The position numbers were made by a program, and so were the translations under genes. This document shows, piece after piece, positions 1 to 8,933 of a DNA stretch of 64,000 bases (position 1 is the stretch's first letter; each line of letters opens with the position of its first letter). Under the pieces are notes generated by a model. The model was not told the origin of the DNA, ran no database searches, and saw only the letters and a list, made by a program, of their open reading frames with translations. Origin of the DNA: Sphingomonas sp. BAUL-RG-20F-R05-02. GTDB lineage: Bacteria > Pseudomonadota > Alphaproteobacteria > Sphingomonadales > Sphingomonadaceae. The DNA is taken from positions 992,001 through 1,056,000 of the forward strand of contig NZ_JAKNQH010000001.1 in the NCBI RefSeq assembly GCF_022662305.1. The letters run 5' to 3'.

Positions 1-249
1 GCCCGGCCGCAGCTCGTCGCGGATGATCGCACGCGCGAGGTCGCGCGGCTCGTGCTCGGCCACATGCCGGACAATCCGCTGGCGATACCGCTGCAACGCG
101 TGACGATGCAAGCGGCGGTCGATCTGCTGCCCGACTGGGCACGCCGGATGCATGGCCTCCCCGCCTCCCCGACGCTGGTGCGCCCGATCGTCAGCACCGG
201 CGCGCTAGGCCTCGCCAAGACGCTGCGGTGGGCGTTCGCGACCCCCTGA
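1..249 (+). CDS. C-terminal part of an MpaB-type (DUF2236) oxygenase, cut by window edge
   Basis: The frame is open from base 1 and ends at a TGA at 247-249, giving 82 residues of the C-terminus of a longer protein. The stretch LLPDWARRMHGL followed by a RPIVSTGALGLAKTLRWAF tail resembles the end of the MpaB/latex-clearing-protein-like oxygenase family (DUF2236). Those proteins are haem-dependent, but the haem-binding region would lie upstream of the window and cannot be checked. The gene converges on gcd with a 4-base gap. The family call rests on the tail only. Confidence 0.6.
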   Translation, partial: ARPQLVADDRTREVARLVLGHMPDNPLAIPLQRVTMQAAVDLLPDWARRMHGLPASPTLVRPIVSTGALGLAKTLRWAFATP

Positions 250-253
250 GCCC

Positions 254-2644
254 TTATTTCGGTAATGCGTAGGCGATCACCGAGTCGCCGAGCCTGGTGC
301 CGAGCGAGCCGTGTCCGCCTGCCACCACCACCACGAACTGCCGACCACTCGCCGCCGAACGGTACGACATCGGCGTCGCCTGACCGCCCGCCGGCAGCCG
401 TGCCCGCCACAGCACTTTGCCGGTGCGGGTGTCGTATGCGCGCACGTAGTTGTCGATCGCCGCTGCCATGAAGGCGACGCCGCCGGCCGTCGTGATTGGT
501 CCGCCAAGCGATGGCACGCCGAGCTTCAGCGCGATCGGCAGCGGCGTTTCGTCGCGTATCGTGCCGTTCTTATGCTCCCACACCTTTTTGCCGGTGGTGA
601 GATCGATGCCCGCGACATAGCCCCATGGCGGCTGCTGGCACGGCAGGCCGGTGAACGACAGGAACGGGTTCATATCGACCGCAAACGGCGCGCCTGTGTT
701 GGGGTTGTAGCCTTCTTCCGTCGATCCACGCCGATCCGAGCCGCCCGCTGGGCCGCGTTCGTTGGGCCCGCCGGCATCGTCCTTGCGCGGCACCAACCGA
801 TCGACGAACGCGACGTAGTTCGGGTGCGCAAAGGCAATCTGCCGTACCGGATCGATCGAGATGCCGCCCCAGTCCATCACCCCGAAATTACCCGGAAACA
901 CCAACGAGCCTTTCAGCGACGGCGGCGTGAACGCACCGCGATAGTCGAGCGAACGATAGCGGATGCGGCACCACAGTTGGTCGATCATGGTCGCGCCCCA
1001 CATATCCTTCTCGCGCACAGGTGCGGGCATCAGCGACACGGACGAGAACGGCTGCGTCGGCGACGTGTGGTCGCCCGGCACGGCGCCGGCCGGCACCGGT
1101 CTTTCGGGGGCCGGAAAGATCGGCCGGCCGGTGCGCCGATCTAGCACGAACAGATTGCCCGTCTTGGTCGATTGTACCAGCGCCGGCACGCTGCCCCGGC
1201 CGGGCAGGTTCAGATCGACCAACACGGGCTGCGCGGGCACGTCCATGTCCCACAGGTCATGGTGCACGGTCTGGTAGATCCAGCGCGGCTTGCCGGTAGC
1301 GATGTCGAGTGCCAGCACCGACGTGGCGAACCGCTCGGTCGTGGCGGGGCGGTTGCCGCCCCATTGGTCGACCGCGCCCATCCCCATCGGCAGATACACC
1401 AGCCCGAGCGTCTCGTCGGCAGCCGGCGTGCTCCACGTATTCGGCGACGATGGCGTATACTGCCTGCCCGCACCCAGCGGGGCAGTGTCGCCGGGGTTGC
1501 CCGGATCGAAGTTCCACACGAGTTTGCCGGTGGCGGCGTCATAGCCACGGATCACGCCCGAGGGTACCTTGGTGGAGATATTGTCGAACACCGCGCCGCC
1601 GGTGATGACCATTCCGCGCGCCACCAGCGGGGCGGAGGTCACCTGATACCAGCCCTGGTTGTAATGCGGTTGGCCGGGCAGCAGGCTGACCGTACCGTTC
1701 TGCCCGAAGCTTCGGCACAACGTGCCGGTGCGCGGATCGAGCGCGATCAGGCGGCTGTCGTTGGTGGCGAGGAAGATGCGCTGCGGGCAATCCGCCGTGC
1801 TCGCGCCTGCCTTGGCGCTATCCCAGTAGGAGACGCCGCGACACGTCAGGTGCTGCATATTCTTCTTGGACGTGGCGATATGCGGGTCGAAGCGCCAGCG
1901 CTGCTTGCCGGTTTCCGCATCCACCGCGATCACCCAGTTGTGCGGCGTGCAGAGGTACACCGTGTTACCGATCTTGATCGGCGTCATTTCGTAAGTAGTC
2001 TCGCCGGGATCGCTCTCGCGCTTGATGTCGCCCGTTTCCAGCTGCCACGCGACCTTGAGATTGCCGACGTTGGCGGGCGTGATCTGCGCCAGCGGTGAGA
2101 ATTTATCGCCGAACCAGCTGCGCGCATATGCCTGCCAGTCATCGTCAGCTACGCCGTGCAGGTTCGCAGCCAGCGCGACCCGTGGCCCCGGCAACGTTCC
2201 GTCGAGATCGTGCACATCGCGTGTCAGCGATATCGCGCCGAACAGGGCGGCGACAACCAACGCGATGGCGAGCGGCCCGCCCGCGCGCACCCAGCCGGCA
2301 GCCGGCGTGAGCCGCTTGACCGTTCCCGGCAGCACCAGCAACGCACCGAACACGAAGATGATGTCGCCGCGTGGCACCAGCGGCCACCAATCCGCGCCGA
2401 TCTCCGCCCAGGCCCAGACGACCGTGCCCAGCACCAGCGCGGCGAACACATACAGAGCCGCCGTCCTCCGCCGCCACAACAGCACCGCGGTGGCGAGCAT
2501 TGTCAGCCCCGCAATCGCATAAAACAGACTGCCACCAAGTGCCGCCAGCCAGCCGCCGCCGACGAGATTCACCACGCCCGCCACACCGATGATGATGGCG
2601 AGAATGCGAGGCCACCGCGCAGGGCGTCGAGCGTGGTTCATCAT
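254..2644 (-). CDS. gcd: Membrane-bound PQQ-dependent glucose dehydrogenase
   Basis: This 796-residue protein matches the usual length of membrane quinoprotein glucose dehydrogenase, which oxidises glucose to gluconolactone in the periplasm and passes electrons to ubiquinone. The first 140 residues contain about five hydrophobic helices, as in the E. coli Gcd anchor. The rest is an eight-bladed PQQ propeller with typical segments such as ITPANVGNLKVAWQLETGD, TPIKIGNTVYLCTPHN and several DxxTGKxxW repeats (for example AETGKQRW and ATGKLVWNFDPG). Two consecutive ATG codons at 2644 and 2641 are both possible starts. No pqq biosynthesis genes are in the window, so the cofactor must come from elsewhere in the genome or from outside. 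Confidence 0.93.
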   Translation of the reverse strand: MMNHARRPARWPRILAIIIGVAGVVNLVGGGWLAALGGSLFYAIAGLTMLATAVLLWRRRTAALYVFAALVLGTVVWAWAEIGADWWPLVPRGDIIFVFGALLVLPGTVKRLTPAAGWVRAGGPLAIALVVAALFGAISLTRDVHDLDGTLPGPRVALAANLHGVADDDWQAYARSWFGDKFSPLAQITPANVGNLKVAWQLETGDIKRESDPGETTYEMTPIKIGNTVYLCTPHNWVIAVDAETGKQRWRFDPHIATSKKNMQHLTCRGVSYWDSAKAGASTADCPQRIFLATNDSRLIALDPRTGTLCRSFGQNGTVSLLPGQPHYNQGWYQVTSAPLVARGMVITGGAVFDNISTKVPSGVIRGYDAATGKLVWNFDPGNPGDTAPLGAGRQYTPSSPNTWSTPAADETLGLVYLPMGMGAVDQWGGNRPATTERFATSVLALDIATGKPRWIYQTVHHDLWDMDVPAQPVLVDLNLPGRGSVPALVQSTKTGNLFVLDRRTGRPIFPAPERPVPAGAVPGDHTSPTQPFSSVSLMPAPVREKDMWGATMIDQLWCRIRYRSLDYRGAFTPPSLKGSLVFPGNFGVMDWGGISIDPVRQIAFAHPNYVAFVDRLVPRKDDAGGPNERGPAGGSDRRGSTEEGYNPNTGAPFAVDMNPFLSFTGLPCQQPPWGYVAGIDLTTGKKVWEHKNGTIRDETPLPIALKLGVPSLGGPITTAGGVAFMAAAIDNYVRAYDTRTGKVLWRARLPAGGQATPMSYRSAASGRQFVVVVAGGHGSLGTRLGDSVIAYALPK

Positions 2645-2707
2645 GAAACTCCGAATTCGCCGCTAGGACTCTCATGGCGCGGCAATGTTCCGGTGAGACG
2701 TCCTATA

Positions 2708-3313
2708 CTACCGCACGACAGTTTTCAGCGCGGCAAAGGCGGCACGACCGTAGATTTCCGAGCTGGCCTCCTCCCCCTCCAACCACGCCGCAGTGGCCAG
2801 CTTGAGAAGGGAGATCGCGGCAGCGGCGGTGACACGGCAGCGAATATCGGTATCGGGCAGCCCCTTGCGATCGGCGAGTGCCTTGGCGAGCACGCGCTCG
2901 ACCTTCTCGTATTTCGCCTGATCGCCCGCGCTCAGCGCCGGGGTGTCGCGGATCAGTCTCGCCAGATCGCGGGTCTGTGCGGACAGATGCCGCCGCGCCA
3001 TGTCGATCAGCGCGTTCTCGACCATGTCGAGCAGCGGCTCATCCGCCGGCCGCGCCGCCACCGCTTGCCCAAGATGATCGGGAAAGTCGGCCTTTGCGGA
3101 AAAGACGATCTCTTCCTTGGAGGCGAAATAGTGAAACAGGCTGCGACGCGAGACATCGGCGGCGCGCGCGATGTCGTCCATCGTCGTCGGTTCGAAGCCG
3201 CGCTCCAGAAACAAACGCAATGCCGTTGCCTGAATACGGGCATGCGTCTCCGCGCGTTTGCGCGCCCGCAAGGAGGCCGAAGCGGAAGTACCTGCTTTTT
3301 GCACTTCTTGCAT
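2708..3313 (-). CDS. TetR-family transcriptional regulator
   Basis: This 201-residue TetR/AcrR repressor has its DNA-binding helix-turn-helix within about residues 20-65 (RIQATALRLFLERGFEPTTM, then DDIARAADVSRRSLFHYFASKE), the standard TetR signature. The C-terminal ligand domain is alpha-helical. The first ATG is at 3313; a TTG in the same frame at 3340 would add nine residues but would run through the TGCA repeats of the likely operator. It is transcribed divergently from the SDR gene, only about 50 bases away, so it probably controls that gene and itself. The ligand is unknown. Confidence 0.88.
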   Translation of the reverse strand: MQEVQKAGTSASASLRARKRAETHARIQATALRLFLERGFEPTTMDDIARAADVSRRSLFHYFASKEEIVFSAKADFPDHLGQAVAARPADEPLLDMVENALIDMARRHLSAQTRDLARLIRDTPALSAGDQAKYEKVERVLAKALADRKGLPDTDIRCRVTAAAAISLLKLATAAWLEGEEASSEIYGRAAFAALKTVVR

Positions 3314-3339
3314 ATTTGCACTCAATGCATGATATTGCA
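3309..3339. promoter_or_regulatory. Candidate TetR operator with repeated TGCA half-sites
   Basis: The space between the TetR and SDR starts contains TGCATATTTGCA (3309-3320) and TGCATGATATTGCA (3326-3339). Each is an inverted TGCA pair, with spacers of 4 and 6 bases. The position between divergent genes is typical of a TetR operator. The assignment is inference from symmetry and place. Confidence 0.4.
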
Positions 3340-3363
3340 ACCGCGCTGCCGTGGCGCGTGATC

Positions 3364-4302
3364 ATGCAAGGGGTAGCGACGTTGGCGAACTGGACCATTG
3401 ACGACATCCCGGATCTCTCGGGCAAACTGGCGATCGTGACCGGGGCGACCGGCGGACTTGGGCTGGAAACGGCGATCGCGCTGGCGGGAGCGGGTGCGGA
3501 GGTGATCCTCGCCGGCCGCAACACCGCGAAGGGCAATGCCGCCGAAACGACGATCCGCGCGCGCCATACCGACGCCAGGGTTCGTTTTGAGGCGATGGAT
3601 CTCGCCAGCCTCGCATCGGTGGCGGCGTTCACCGACCGGATGCTGTTGGCGGGGCAGCCGATCGACATTCTCGTCAACAATGCCGGCGTGATGGCGCTAC
3701 CCAGCCGCGAGACGACCGTAGACGGATTCGAGCGGCAGTTCGGCACCAACTACCTTTCCCATTTCGCGCTGACCGGCCGGCTGCTGCCGTTGCTGATCGC
3801 CGGCAGCGCCCGGGTCGTGCAACTCTCCAGCATCGCGCACCGCGCCGGCACGATCCGTCTCGACGATCTCAACTATGCACACGGTTACAAGCCGTGGCCG
3901 GTATATTCGCAATCAAAGCTGGCGATGCTGATGTTCGCGCTGGAGCTCGACCGTCGCAGCCGTGCGTACGGCTGGGGGCTGACCAGCGTCGCCGCACATC
4001 CGGGCATCGCCACCACCAACCTGATGACCAACGGACCGGCGGCGGGCAACTCGCTGATGACGATGGCGAGCCGGATTGCCGTAAACCTGATCGGCCAGCC
4101 GGCGCGCCTCGGCGCTTTGCCGCAACTGATGGCGGCGACCCTCCCGGTGGCGGTCGGCGGAATATATTTCGGGCCCAGCGGCTGGAAGGAACTGAAGGGC
4201 GCGCCGGGCATCGCCAAGGCTGCGCCGCAGGCATTTGACGCGGCGGTTGCCGCACAACTGTGGGCGCAATCGGAAGCGCTGACCGGCGTGACGTTCGGCT
4301 GA
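3364..4302 (+). CDS. Short-chain dehydrogenase/reductase (SDR), retinol-dehydrogenase-like
   Basis: This is a 312-residue NAD(P)-dependent oxidoreductase with a Rossmann fold. The cofactor motif TGATGGLG follows the first strand (KLAIVTGATGGLG), the NNAG motif is in DILVNNAGVM, the catalytic Ser is in VVQLSSIAHR, and YxxxK is in PVYSQSKLAM. The segment GFERQFGTNYLSHFALT is typical of the atypical RDH/WWOX-like branch of the family. The start at ATG 3364 was chosen because sequence similarity begins shortly after it (WTIDDIPDLSGK); the open frame runs further upstream but reads through the TetR gene. The substrate is unknown. The divergent TetR gene is the likely regulator. Confidence 0.88.
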   Translation: MQGVATLANWTIDDIPDLSGKLAIVTGATGGLGLETAIALAGAGAEVILAGRNTAKGNAAETTIRARHTDARVRFEAMDLASLASVAAFTDRMLLAGQPIDILVNNAGVMALPSRETTVDGFERQFGTNYLSHFALTGRLLPLLIAGSARVVQLSSIAHRAGTIRLDDLNYAHGYKPWPVYSQSKLAMLMFALELDRRSRAYGWGLTSVAAHPGIATTNLMTNGPAAGNSLMTMASRIAVNLIGQPARLGALPQLMAATLPVAVGGIYFGPSGWKELKGAPGIAKAAPQAFDAAVAAQLWAQSEALTGVTFG

Positions 4303-4360
4303 GCCCCTCACCCGCACTGCTCGTAGCCCGGCCATAGCCTTCATCAAGAGACCCCGCACG

Positions 4361-5476
4361 ATGTTCAATCTGGTGTTTGCGCTACCCTGGCTCTACGTCG
4401 CCACGCGCTCGATCTGGCCATTGCCGTGGGACGTCACCGCCAAGCTCGCGGTCGCGCTGGTCCTGCTGATCGGCTCGCAATTCCATTACTGGAGCAAGCT
4501 GTCGTCCGGCTCGGTGTTCTCACCTGAATTTCCGCGCCCGGTGGTGATCGCGTTCAACTGGGCATTCGGCGCGGTGGTCCTGCTCGCCGCGTTCCAGATC
4601 GCGCTCGATCTCGCCCATCTGCTCGCGATCATCGTCCGCATCGGCGCCGGTGGCGTGTGGGTCATGCCGCGATACATCGCTGGCGCCACCGCCTTTCTGC
4701 TCGCCGGGTTCGGCGTGTCGCAGGCGGCGCGCGTACCGCGCCTCAAGGACGTGACGGTCGGCATCGCCAACCTTCCCGAAGCCTTCGATGGCTACACGCT
4801 GGTGCAACTCACCGATCTGCACATCAGCCGGCTGTTCCCGCCCGCCTGGACGCAAGCGGTTGTGGACGCCACCAACGCGCTCGGTGTGGACCTGATCGTC
4901 GTCACCGGCGATGTGATCGACGGCAGCGTCGCCAACCGCTGCGCCGCAGTAGCGCCGCTACGCGACCTTGCCGCGCGCGAGGGCGTGTACCTGATCCCCG
5001 GCAATCACGAATACCTCTCCGGCTACGATCCGTGGATGCAGCATCTCGCCGGCCTCGGCATGCGGATCCTCGCCAACGCCCACGTCGCGCTGACGCGTAG
5101 CGACGCGACGCTGGTGCTCGCCGGCGTCACCGATCCGTCGGCGCGCGGCGCCGGCAAGCCGCTGCCCGATTTAGCAGCCGCGCTGGCCGGTGCGCCGGTC
5201 GGTGCGCCCATCGTGCTGCTCGACCACGAACCCTCGCGGGCGCGACAGGCGGCGGAGCGCGGCGTCGCGCTCCAACTGTCCGGCCACACGCACGGCGGTA
5301 TGATCGTCGGCCTCGACCGGATCGTCGCGCGCGCCAACGGCGGCTTCGTTTCGGGGCGCTACGCGGTCGGCGGGATGACGCTCTACGTCAACAACGGCAC
5401 CGGCATCTGGCCCGGTTTCGCGCTGCGGCTCGGCAGGCCATCCGAACTGACCCGGATCACGCTGCGCCGGGCATGA
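4361..5476 (+). CDS. Membrane-anchored metallophosphoesterase (YaeI-like)
   Basis: This 371-residue protein begins with about four hydrophobic helices (residues 1-125) and then carries a calcineurin-like phosphoesterase domain. The metal-binding motifs are in order: QLTDLHISR (DxH), VVTGDVIDG (GDxxD), IPGNHEYLSG (GNHE) and LSGHTHGGM (GHxH). This arrangement is that of YaeI/YkuE-type phosphoesterases, some of which act on lipid A precursors or phospholipids. The actual substrate cannot be read from the sequence. It follows the SDR gene after 58 bases in the same direction. Confidence 0.88.
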   Translation: MFNLVFALPWLYVATRSIWPLPWDVTAKLAVALVLLIGSQFHYWSKLSSGSVFSPEFPRPVVIAFNWAFGAVVLLAAFQIALDLAHLLAIIVRIGAGGVWVMPRYIAGATAFLLAGFGVSQAARVPRLKDVTVGIANLPEAFDGYTLVQLTDLHISRLFPPAWTQAVVDATNALGVDLIVVTGDVIDGSVANRCAAVAPLRDLAAREGVYLIPGNHEYLSGYDPWMQHLAGLGMRILANAHVALTRSDATLVLAGVTDPSARGAGKPLPDLAAALAGAPVGAPIVLLDHEPSRARQAAERGVALQLSGHTHGGMIVGLDRIVARANGGFVSGRYAVGGMTLYVNNGTGIWPGFALRLGRPSELTRITLRRA

Positions 5477-5551
5477 CTCCGCACCGGAATATCTTGGACG
5501 CGCTGTCGCAAACCAGCGACAAGCCGCGATGATCGATCAGGAGAAACAAAA

Positions 5552-6013
5552 GTGAGCGTGGCATTCCGACGCGAGAGCGACGAGGAGCATAAGGAACCCC
5601 GGTTCGAGCTGCCGATTCCGCCTGGCGCCAACCTCGTCACCGCACGCGGGCTGAACCTGATCCGTGAACAGGTCGTGCACTTCCGCGCCCGTGTCGCCGC
5701 GAGCGAAGGCGAGGACCGCGCCCTTGCCGAGCGTGACCTGCGCTATTGGGCGACGCGCGAAACGACGGCCGAAGTCGCCGCCCCGGCAACCGGCGATGCG
5801 GTCGCGATCGGCACCCGGGTCGGCTTTATCCTGAACGGCGCGCCCCGCGAGATCGAGATCGTCGGCTTTGACGAAAGCGACCCGGCGGCCGGTCGCATCG
5901 CCTTCTCCGCGCCGCTCGCCCGCGCGATGATCGGGGCGGAAGTGGGCGAGACCATCGATTTCGCTGGCAAGGCCGATGCGATCGAAGTGATGTCGATCAC
6001 GCCGGCCGTCTGA
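5552..6013 (+). CDS. GreA/GreB-family elongation-factor-like protein
   Basis: The 153-residue protein has a short N-terminal coiled coil (about residues 30-70) and a C-terminal FKBP-like domain (about 80-150; GTRVGFILNGAPREIEIVG and PLARAMIGAEVGETIDF), the layout of Gre transcript-cleavage factors. It starts at GTG 5552 with a good Shine-Dalgarno (AGGAG about 10 bases upstream). Compared with GreA the coiled coil is shortened and its tip is not clearly the acidic Asp-Glu pair needed to stimulate RNA cleavage. It may therefore act on RNA polymerase differently. Its last 17 bases overlap the convergent DUF805 gene. Confidence 0.82.
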   Translation: MSVAFRRESDEEHKEPRFELPIPPGANLVTARGLNLIREQVVHFRARVAASEGEDRALAERDLRYWATRETTAEVAAPATGDAVAIGTRVGFILNGAPREIEIVGFDESDPAAGRIAFSAPLARAMIGAEVGETIDFAGKADAIEVMSITPAV

Positions 6014-6407
6014 CCTCCCCGCGCGGATCGGCGCCGTAGTGATTTGCGCCGCCGGTACCCGGCCGACACAGGAAAAACAGCACGATCAGCGTACCGACAT
6101 ACGGCACGAGGTACAGCAGCAGGAACCAGCCCGACATGTCTTGATCGTGAAAGCGCCGCACGAGAACCGCGACGGATGGGATGAGCGTGCCGAGCGCGAA
6201 CAGCAAAAGCAGCGCCATGAAGATCTGGAAGGCAAGCACCGGCCGGCCGGTGCCCGCGCCCTGTTCGAAACCGACGATTGTGGCCAGCAGCACATATCCG
6301 ACTGCCAGCACGGTGATCTGAACCGCCTGCAAGGCCCAGACCTCCGCAGCACGCGATCGTCCCGAGAAGTCGGCATAGTGTCTGAACGGACGTATTATCA
6401 AGACCAT
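5997..6407 (-). CDS. DUF805 inner-membrane protein
   Basis: This 136-residue protein has four hydrophobic helices and the DUF805 hallmarks: an N-terminal YADFSGRSRAAEVW segment (usual form Y.xFxGRxxRxEFW) and VRRFHDQDMSGWFLLL (RRLHDxxxSGW). Family members are small inner-membrane proteins without an established function. It ends tail to tail with the GreA/GreB-family gene, with a 17-base overlap. It lies upstream of yifB on the opposite side, with only 11 bases between its start and the yifB stop. Confidence 0.85.
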   Translation of the reverse strand: MVLIIRPFRHYADFSGRSRAAEVWALQAVQITVLAVGYVLLATIVGFEQGAGTGRPVLAFQIFMALLLLFALGTLIPSVAVLVRRFHDQDMSGWFLLLYLVPYVGTLIVLFFLCRPGTGGANHYGADPRGEVRRPA

Positions 6408-6418
6408 CCGGCGTCCTT

Positions 6419-7297
6419 CTAATTCACCGGCGCACGCCGCCGATAGCTGAGCGCCTCGGCGATGTGTAGTCGCCCAACGCGCTCGCTCCCCGCCAGATCG
6501 GCGATCGTGCGCGCGACCCGCAGAATGCGCGTGTAGCCGCGTGCGGAGAGCCGCATCGTCTCCGACGCTTGCGCGAGCAAGGCGCGCCCCGCGTCATCGG
6601 GCGTAGAGAACGTATCGAGCAACACACCGTCCGCCTCCGCGTTGGTCCGCACCGGCTGGCCGGCATACCGTTCGGTTTGCACCGCCCGCGCCGCCGCAAC
6701 GCGCCCGCGCACCTCCGCCGAGCCCTCCGCTGCGGGCGGCAGTACCAGATCGGCGGCGGTCAGCGCCTGCACCTCGACATGCAGGTCGATGCGGTCGAGC
6801 AGCGGGCCGGACACCTTGGCCTGATAATCCGCCGCGCATTTCGGTGCACGCGAACACGCCAGCGCCGCATCGCCGAGATGCCCGCAGCGGCACGGGTTCA
6901 TCGCCGCGACCAGTTGTACGCGCGCCGGGAAGGTGACGTGCGCATTGGCCCGCGCCACACTGACCGTGCCGGTCTCCAGCGGCTGACGCAGCGAATCGAG
7001 CACCGCACGCTGGAACTCGGGCAGCTCATCAAGGAACAGCACGCCGAGATGCGCGAGGCTGACCTCGCCCGGTTTGACCTTGAGGCCGCCGCCGGTCAGC
7101 GCCGCCATCGACGCGGAATGGTGGGGCGCGCGGAACGGCCGCGCCCGCGTCAGCCGCCCGCCCGCGAGCGTGCCCGCGACGCTCGCCACCATCGACACCT
7201 CCAGCGCTTCTCCAGCGTCCAGCGGGGGCAGGATGCCGGGCAGGCACGCCGCCATCAGCGACTTTCCCGCGCCGGGCGGGCCGATCATCAGCAGGTT
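6419..7297 (-). pseudogene. comM: yifB/comM Mg-chelatase-like AAA+ ATPase, 5' half missing
   Basis: About 293 C-terminal residues of a YifB/ComM protein remain; the intact family is about 500 residues. What is left starts with NLLMIGPPGAGKSLMAA, so the Walker A site is kept. It also has LFLDELPEF (Walker B), the VAAMNPCRCG segment with cysteines, and a complete C-terminal domain. The N-terminal Lon-protease-like domain is gone: reading upstream, similarity ends at the AAC codon at 7295-7297 and the next codon is a TAA. ComM is a hexameric helicase involved in branch migration during natural transformation. In Acinetobacter baumannii comM is the known insertion target of AbaR-type islands. The break here also coincides with an att-like repeat. 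Confidence 0.88.
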
Positions 7298-7315
7298 TTA
7301 TATAGCTACACCTAG
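7291..7315 (+). repeat. Att-like repeat, copy 1, at the yifB break
   Basis: The 25 bases begin with GCAGGTT, which belongs to yifB (complement of AACCTGC), and continue into foreign DNA with ATATAGCTACACCTAG. A second copy at 41988-42012 matches at 21 of 25 positions, including GCAGGTT, ATA and AGCTACACC at the same spacing. One copy lies exactly at the gene break, which makes an attachment site a reasonable reading. No recombinase in the window has been linked to it. Confidence 0.55.
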
Positions 7316-7375
7316 AAGGTTCCGCAGTCATCGATCCCCATTCACCTGAGCACGAACGTTGTAAGGAAGCTGAGC

Positions 7376-7969
7376 ATGTACGATCGGGTGAGAGAGAAGA
7401 TCATGTCGGAGGCGGCGATTAGCCGGGCGTGCGCGAACTTCCTTTCGGATGTGGATCTGAAACCCGGCCTCGCGCAGAGCGGAGGTGGCATCAACAGATC
7501 CGGCAGACAGCAAGTGCGGTTCGTGGCGAACCCTTACGGTGTCGACTCCGATTGCAACGTGCTCGTGCAAATGCGTGGTCTGGTGAGGGGCTCGCTCACG
7601 CACCAACGCTACCATCCGCGTGCGGTACTCGATCTCGAGTATAGCTGGTGCCGATACCGCGAGCATCTCCCGGGCACTTCGTCGCTGACGCTGTTCGACG
7701 TATCCCTTCCCGAGCAGGTCTGCATCGGTCTTCCGCGCGAAACCTACAGACTTTGTAAAATCATCGACTTCAGCAGATACAAGCCGTGGTTCTTCATTCG
7801 TGCGAACCCCATCGTGCGCTCCATTCGCAACGTCAAACGACTGCGAACCATGGAAAACGGTAACCGCGTACGAAGTGAAGGCCTCCTCTTTACCATGGTG
7901 GACGAATGGGCGCACGAACACTGGGCCTACTGGTCGAGCGAGAAGGGTTATTCCGATCGGATGGATTGA
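7376..7969 (+). CDS. Hypothetical protein
   Basis: This open frame codes for 197 residues with a natural-looking start (MYDRVREKIMSEAAISRACA) and a tryptophan- and tyrosine-rich end. I do not recognise a family. A long frame also exists on the opposite strand (7328-8056) but its composition looks like an antisense shadow. The gene starts only about 60 bases after the att-like repeat at the yifB break, so it would be the first gene of the inserted segment. It could also be the remnant of a longer gene. Confidence 0.4.
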   Translation: MYDRVREKIMSEAAISRACANFLSDVDLKPGLAQSGGGINRSGRQQVRFVANPYGVDSDCNVLVQMRGLVRGSLTHQRYHPRAVLDLEYSWCRYREHLPGTSSLTLFDVSLPEQVCIGLPRETYRLCKIIDFSRYKPWFFIRANPIVRSIRNVKRLRTMENGNRVRSEGLLFTMVDEWAHEHWAYWSSEKGYSDRMD

Positions 7970-8133
7970 TCCGAGGCTTGCAGCCCAGCTGTGCGACGCG
8001 CCCGTTTGCGCCAGCGAGCGGATCCACTCACACTCGCCCAAAAGGCGAATGGCCAATCAGCGTTCACGAAGACAAGACCGCCGCCACGTCCTCAGCATCT
8101 CCGCGTTGCGGACGACTCGTCTGATGTCGCGAG

Positions 8134-8457
8134 CTAGTACGTCAGCGTCGGAGATCGGATCCCGCCAAGGCAAGGCGTACCTAAGAACTGGGAGAGTTCA
8201 AGCGGACAGGCTTCGCGACGATCGACATTGCGGCCGACGGCGGGGGCAAGCTGGCGCGAGAGGTCGACGTAGACGTAGACGAGCAACGGTCCGCTCGGCG
8301 CGATGGCGCCCGCCCAGACCCACTCCCCCGGCTTCAGCTTCTCAGCCTGCCTCGCCAACTCCGGCGCTGAACTCGCCTTCGCCCCCTGTGCGAAGGCGGG
8401 AGTGTGCAGGACCATCGCGGAAACCGCGGCGAAGACTGTAAAGCAACGATCACGCAT
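8134..8457 (-). pseudogene. Degenerate N-terminal fragment of a periplasmic L,D-transpeptidase
   Basis: The frame starts with a signal peptide (MRDRCFTVFAAVSAMVLHTPAFAQ) followed by LARQAEKLKPGEWVWAGAIAPSGPLLVYV, which matches the segment preceding the YkuD domain in sphingomonad L,D-transpeptidases. After about residue 65 the match fades, and no SHGCIR catalytic motif follows in any frame within the 107 residues. L,D-transpeptidases make 3-3 peptidoglycan crosslinks; this copy cannot do so. It appears to be a broken leftover. Confidence 0.5.
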
Positions 8458-8933
8458 TCACGACTCCCGCTCGGCAGAACGCCGATCCCAAACAAGCCAT
8501 GGCGGACGGCGATAATGATGTTGCCGCCCCGGGAACGATGATACCTAGGGATAGGAAAGGTCTACCCCCACGCGCCGTTGGCCCCGCCGAGGTGCACGGG
8601 CGTCCCTCATCCGTGAAGTCATCCGTGATGCGCTTGTCCCGGCACTACCGACGAAGACCCCGATCAGCCATCCCGCCGCTCCATTTCCGACACCCGGCGC
8701 GAAACCACCCGAGCCGCTCCAAGTCACGGGAGATGGTCCTCAGCCTGGCACCCGCATCCTTGCCGCTAGCGTGGCCGTCATGGGTCACTTGCGATCATGT
8801 GCTCCACAGCTGATCGACGCCTTGACCTTTAAGCTGGCCGGAAGTGCGAGCCGTCAAGTCGGTAAAGCAGTCAACGTTCCTTGACGTTGCGGAACGCCGA
8901 AGGGCGGGTTCGCCGCCGACGGACCGTAACGCC
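8458..8933. other. Intergenic stretch without a recognisable gene
   Basis: This 476-base stretch has only short or overlapping frames on both strands with no recognisable protein, RNA or repeat. It may be eroded remains, since it lies between a broken L,D-transpeptidase and the winged-helix gene. Confidence 0.5.

Noticed and set aside
311..3361. Several long + strand frames opposite gcd and the TetR gene
   Set aside because: They are mirror frames caused by the high GC content; the - strand genes have clear family motifs.
7328..8056. Long - strand frame of 242 residues opposite the hypothetical gene at 7376-7969
   Set aside because: Its composition (many His, Arg and Ala, no pattern) looks like the antisense of the + strand frame, which has a more natural start and residue mix.
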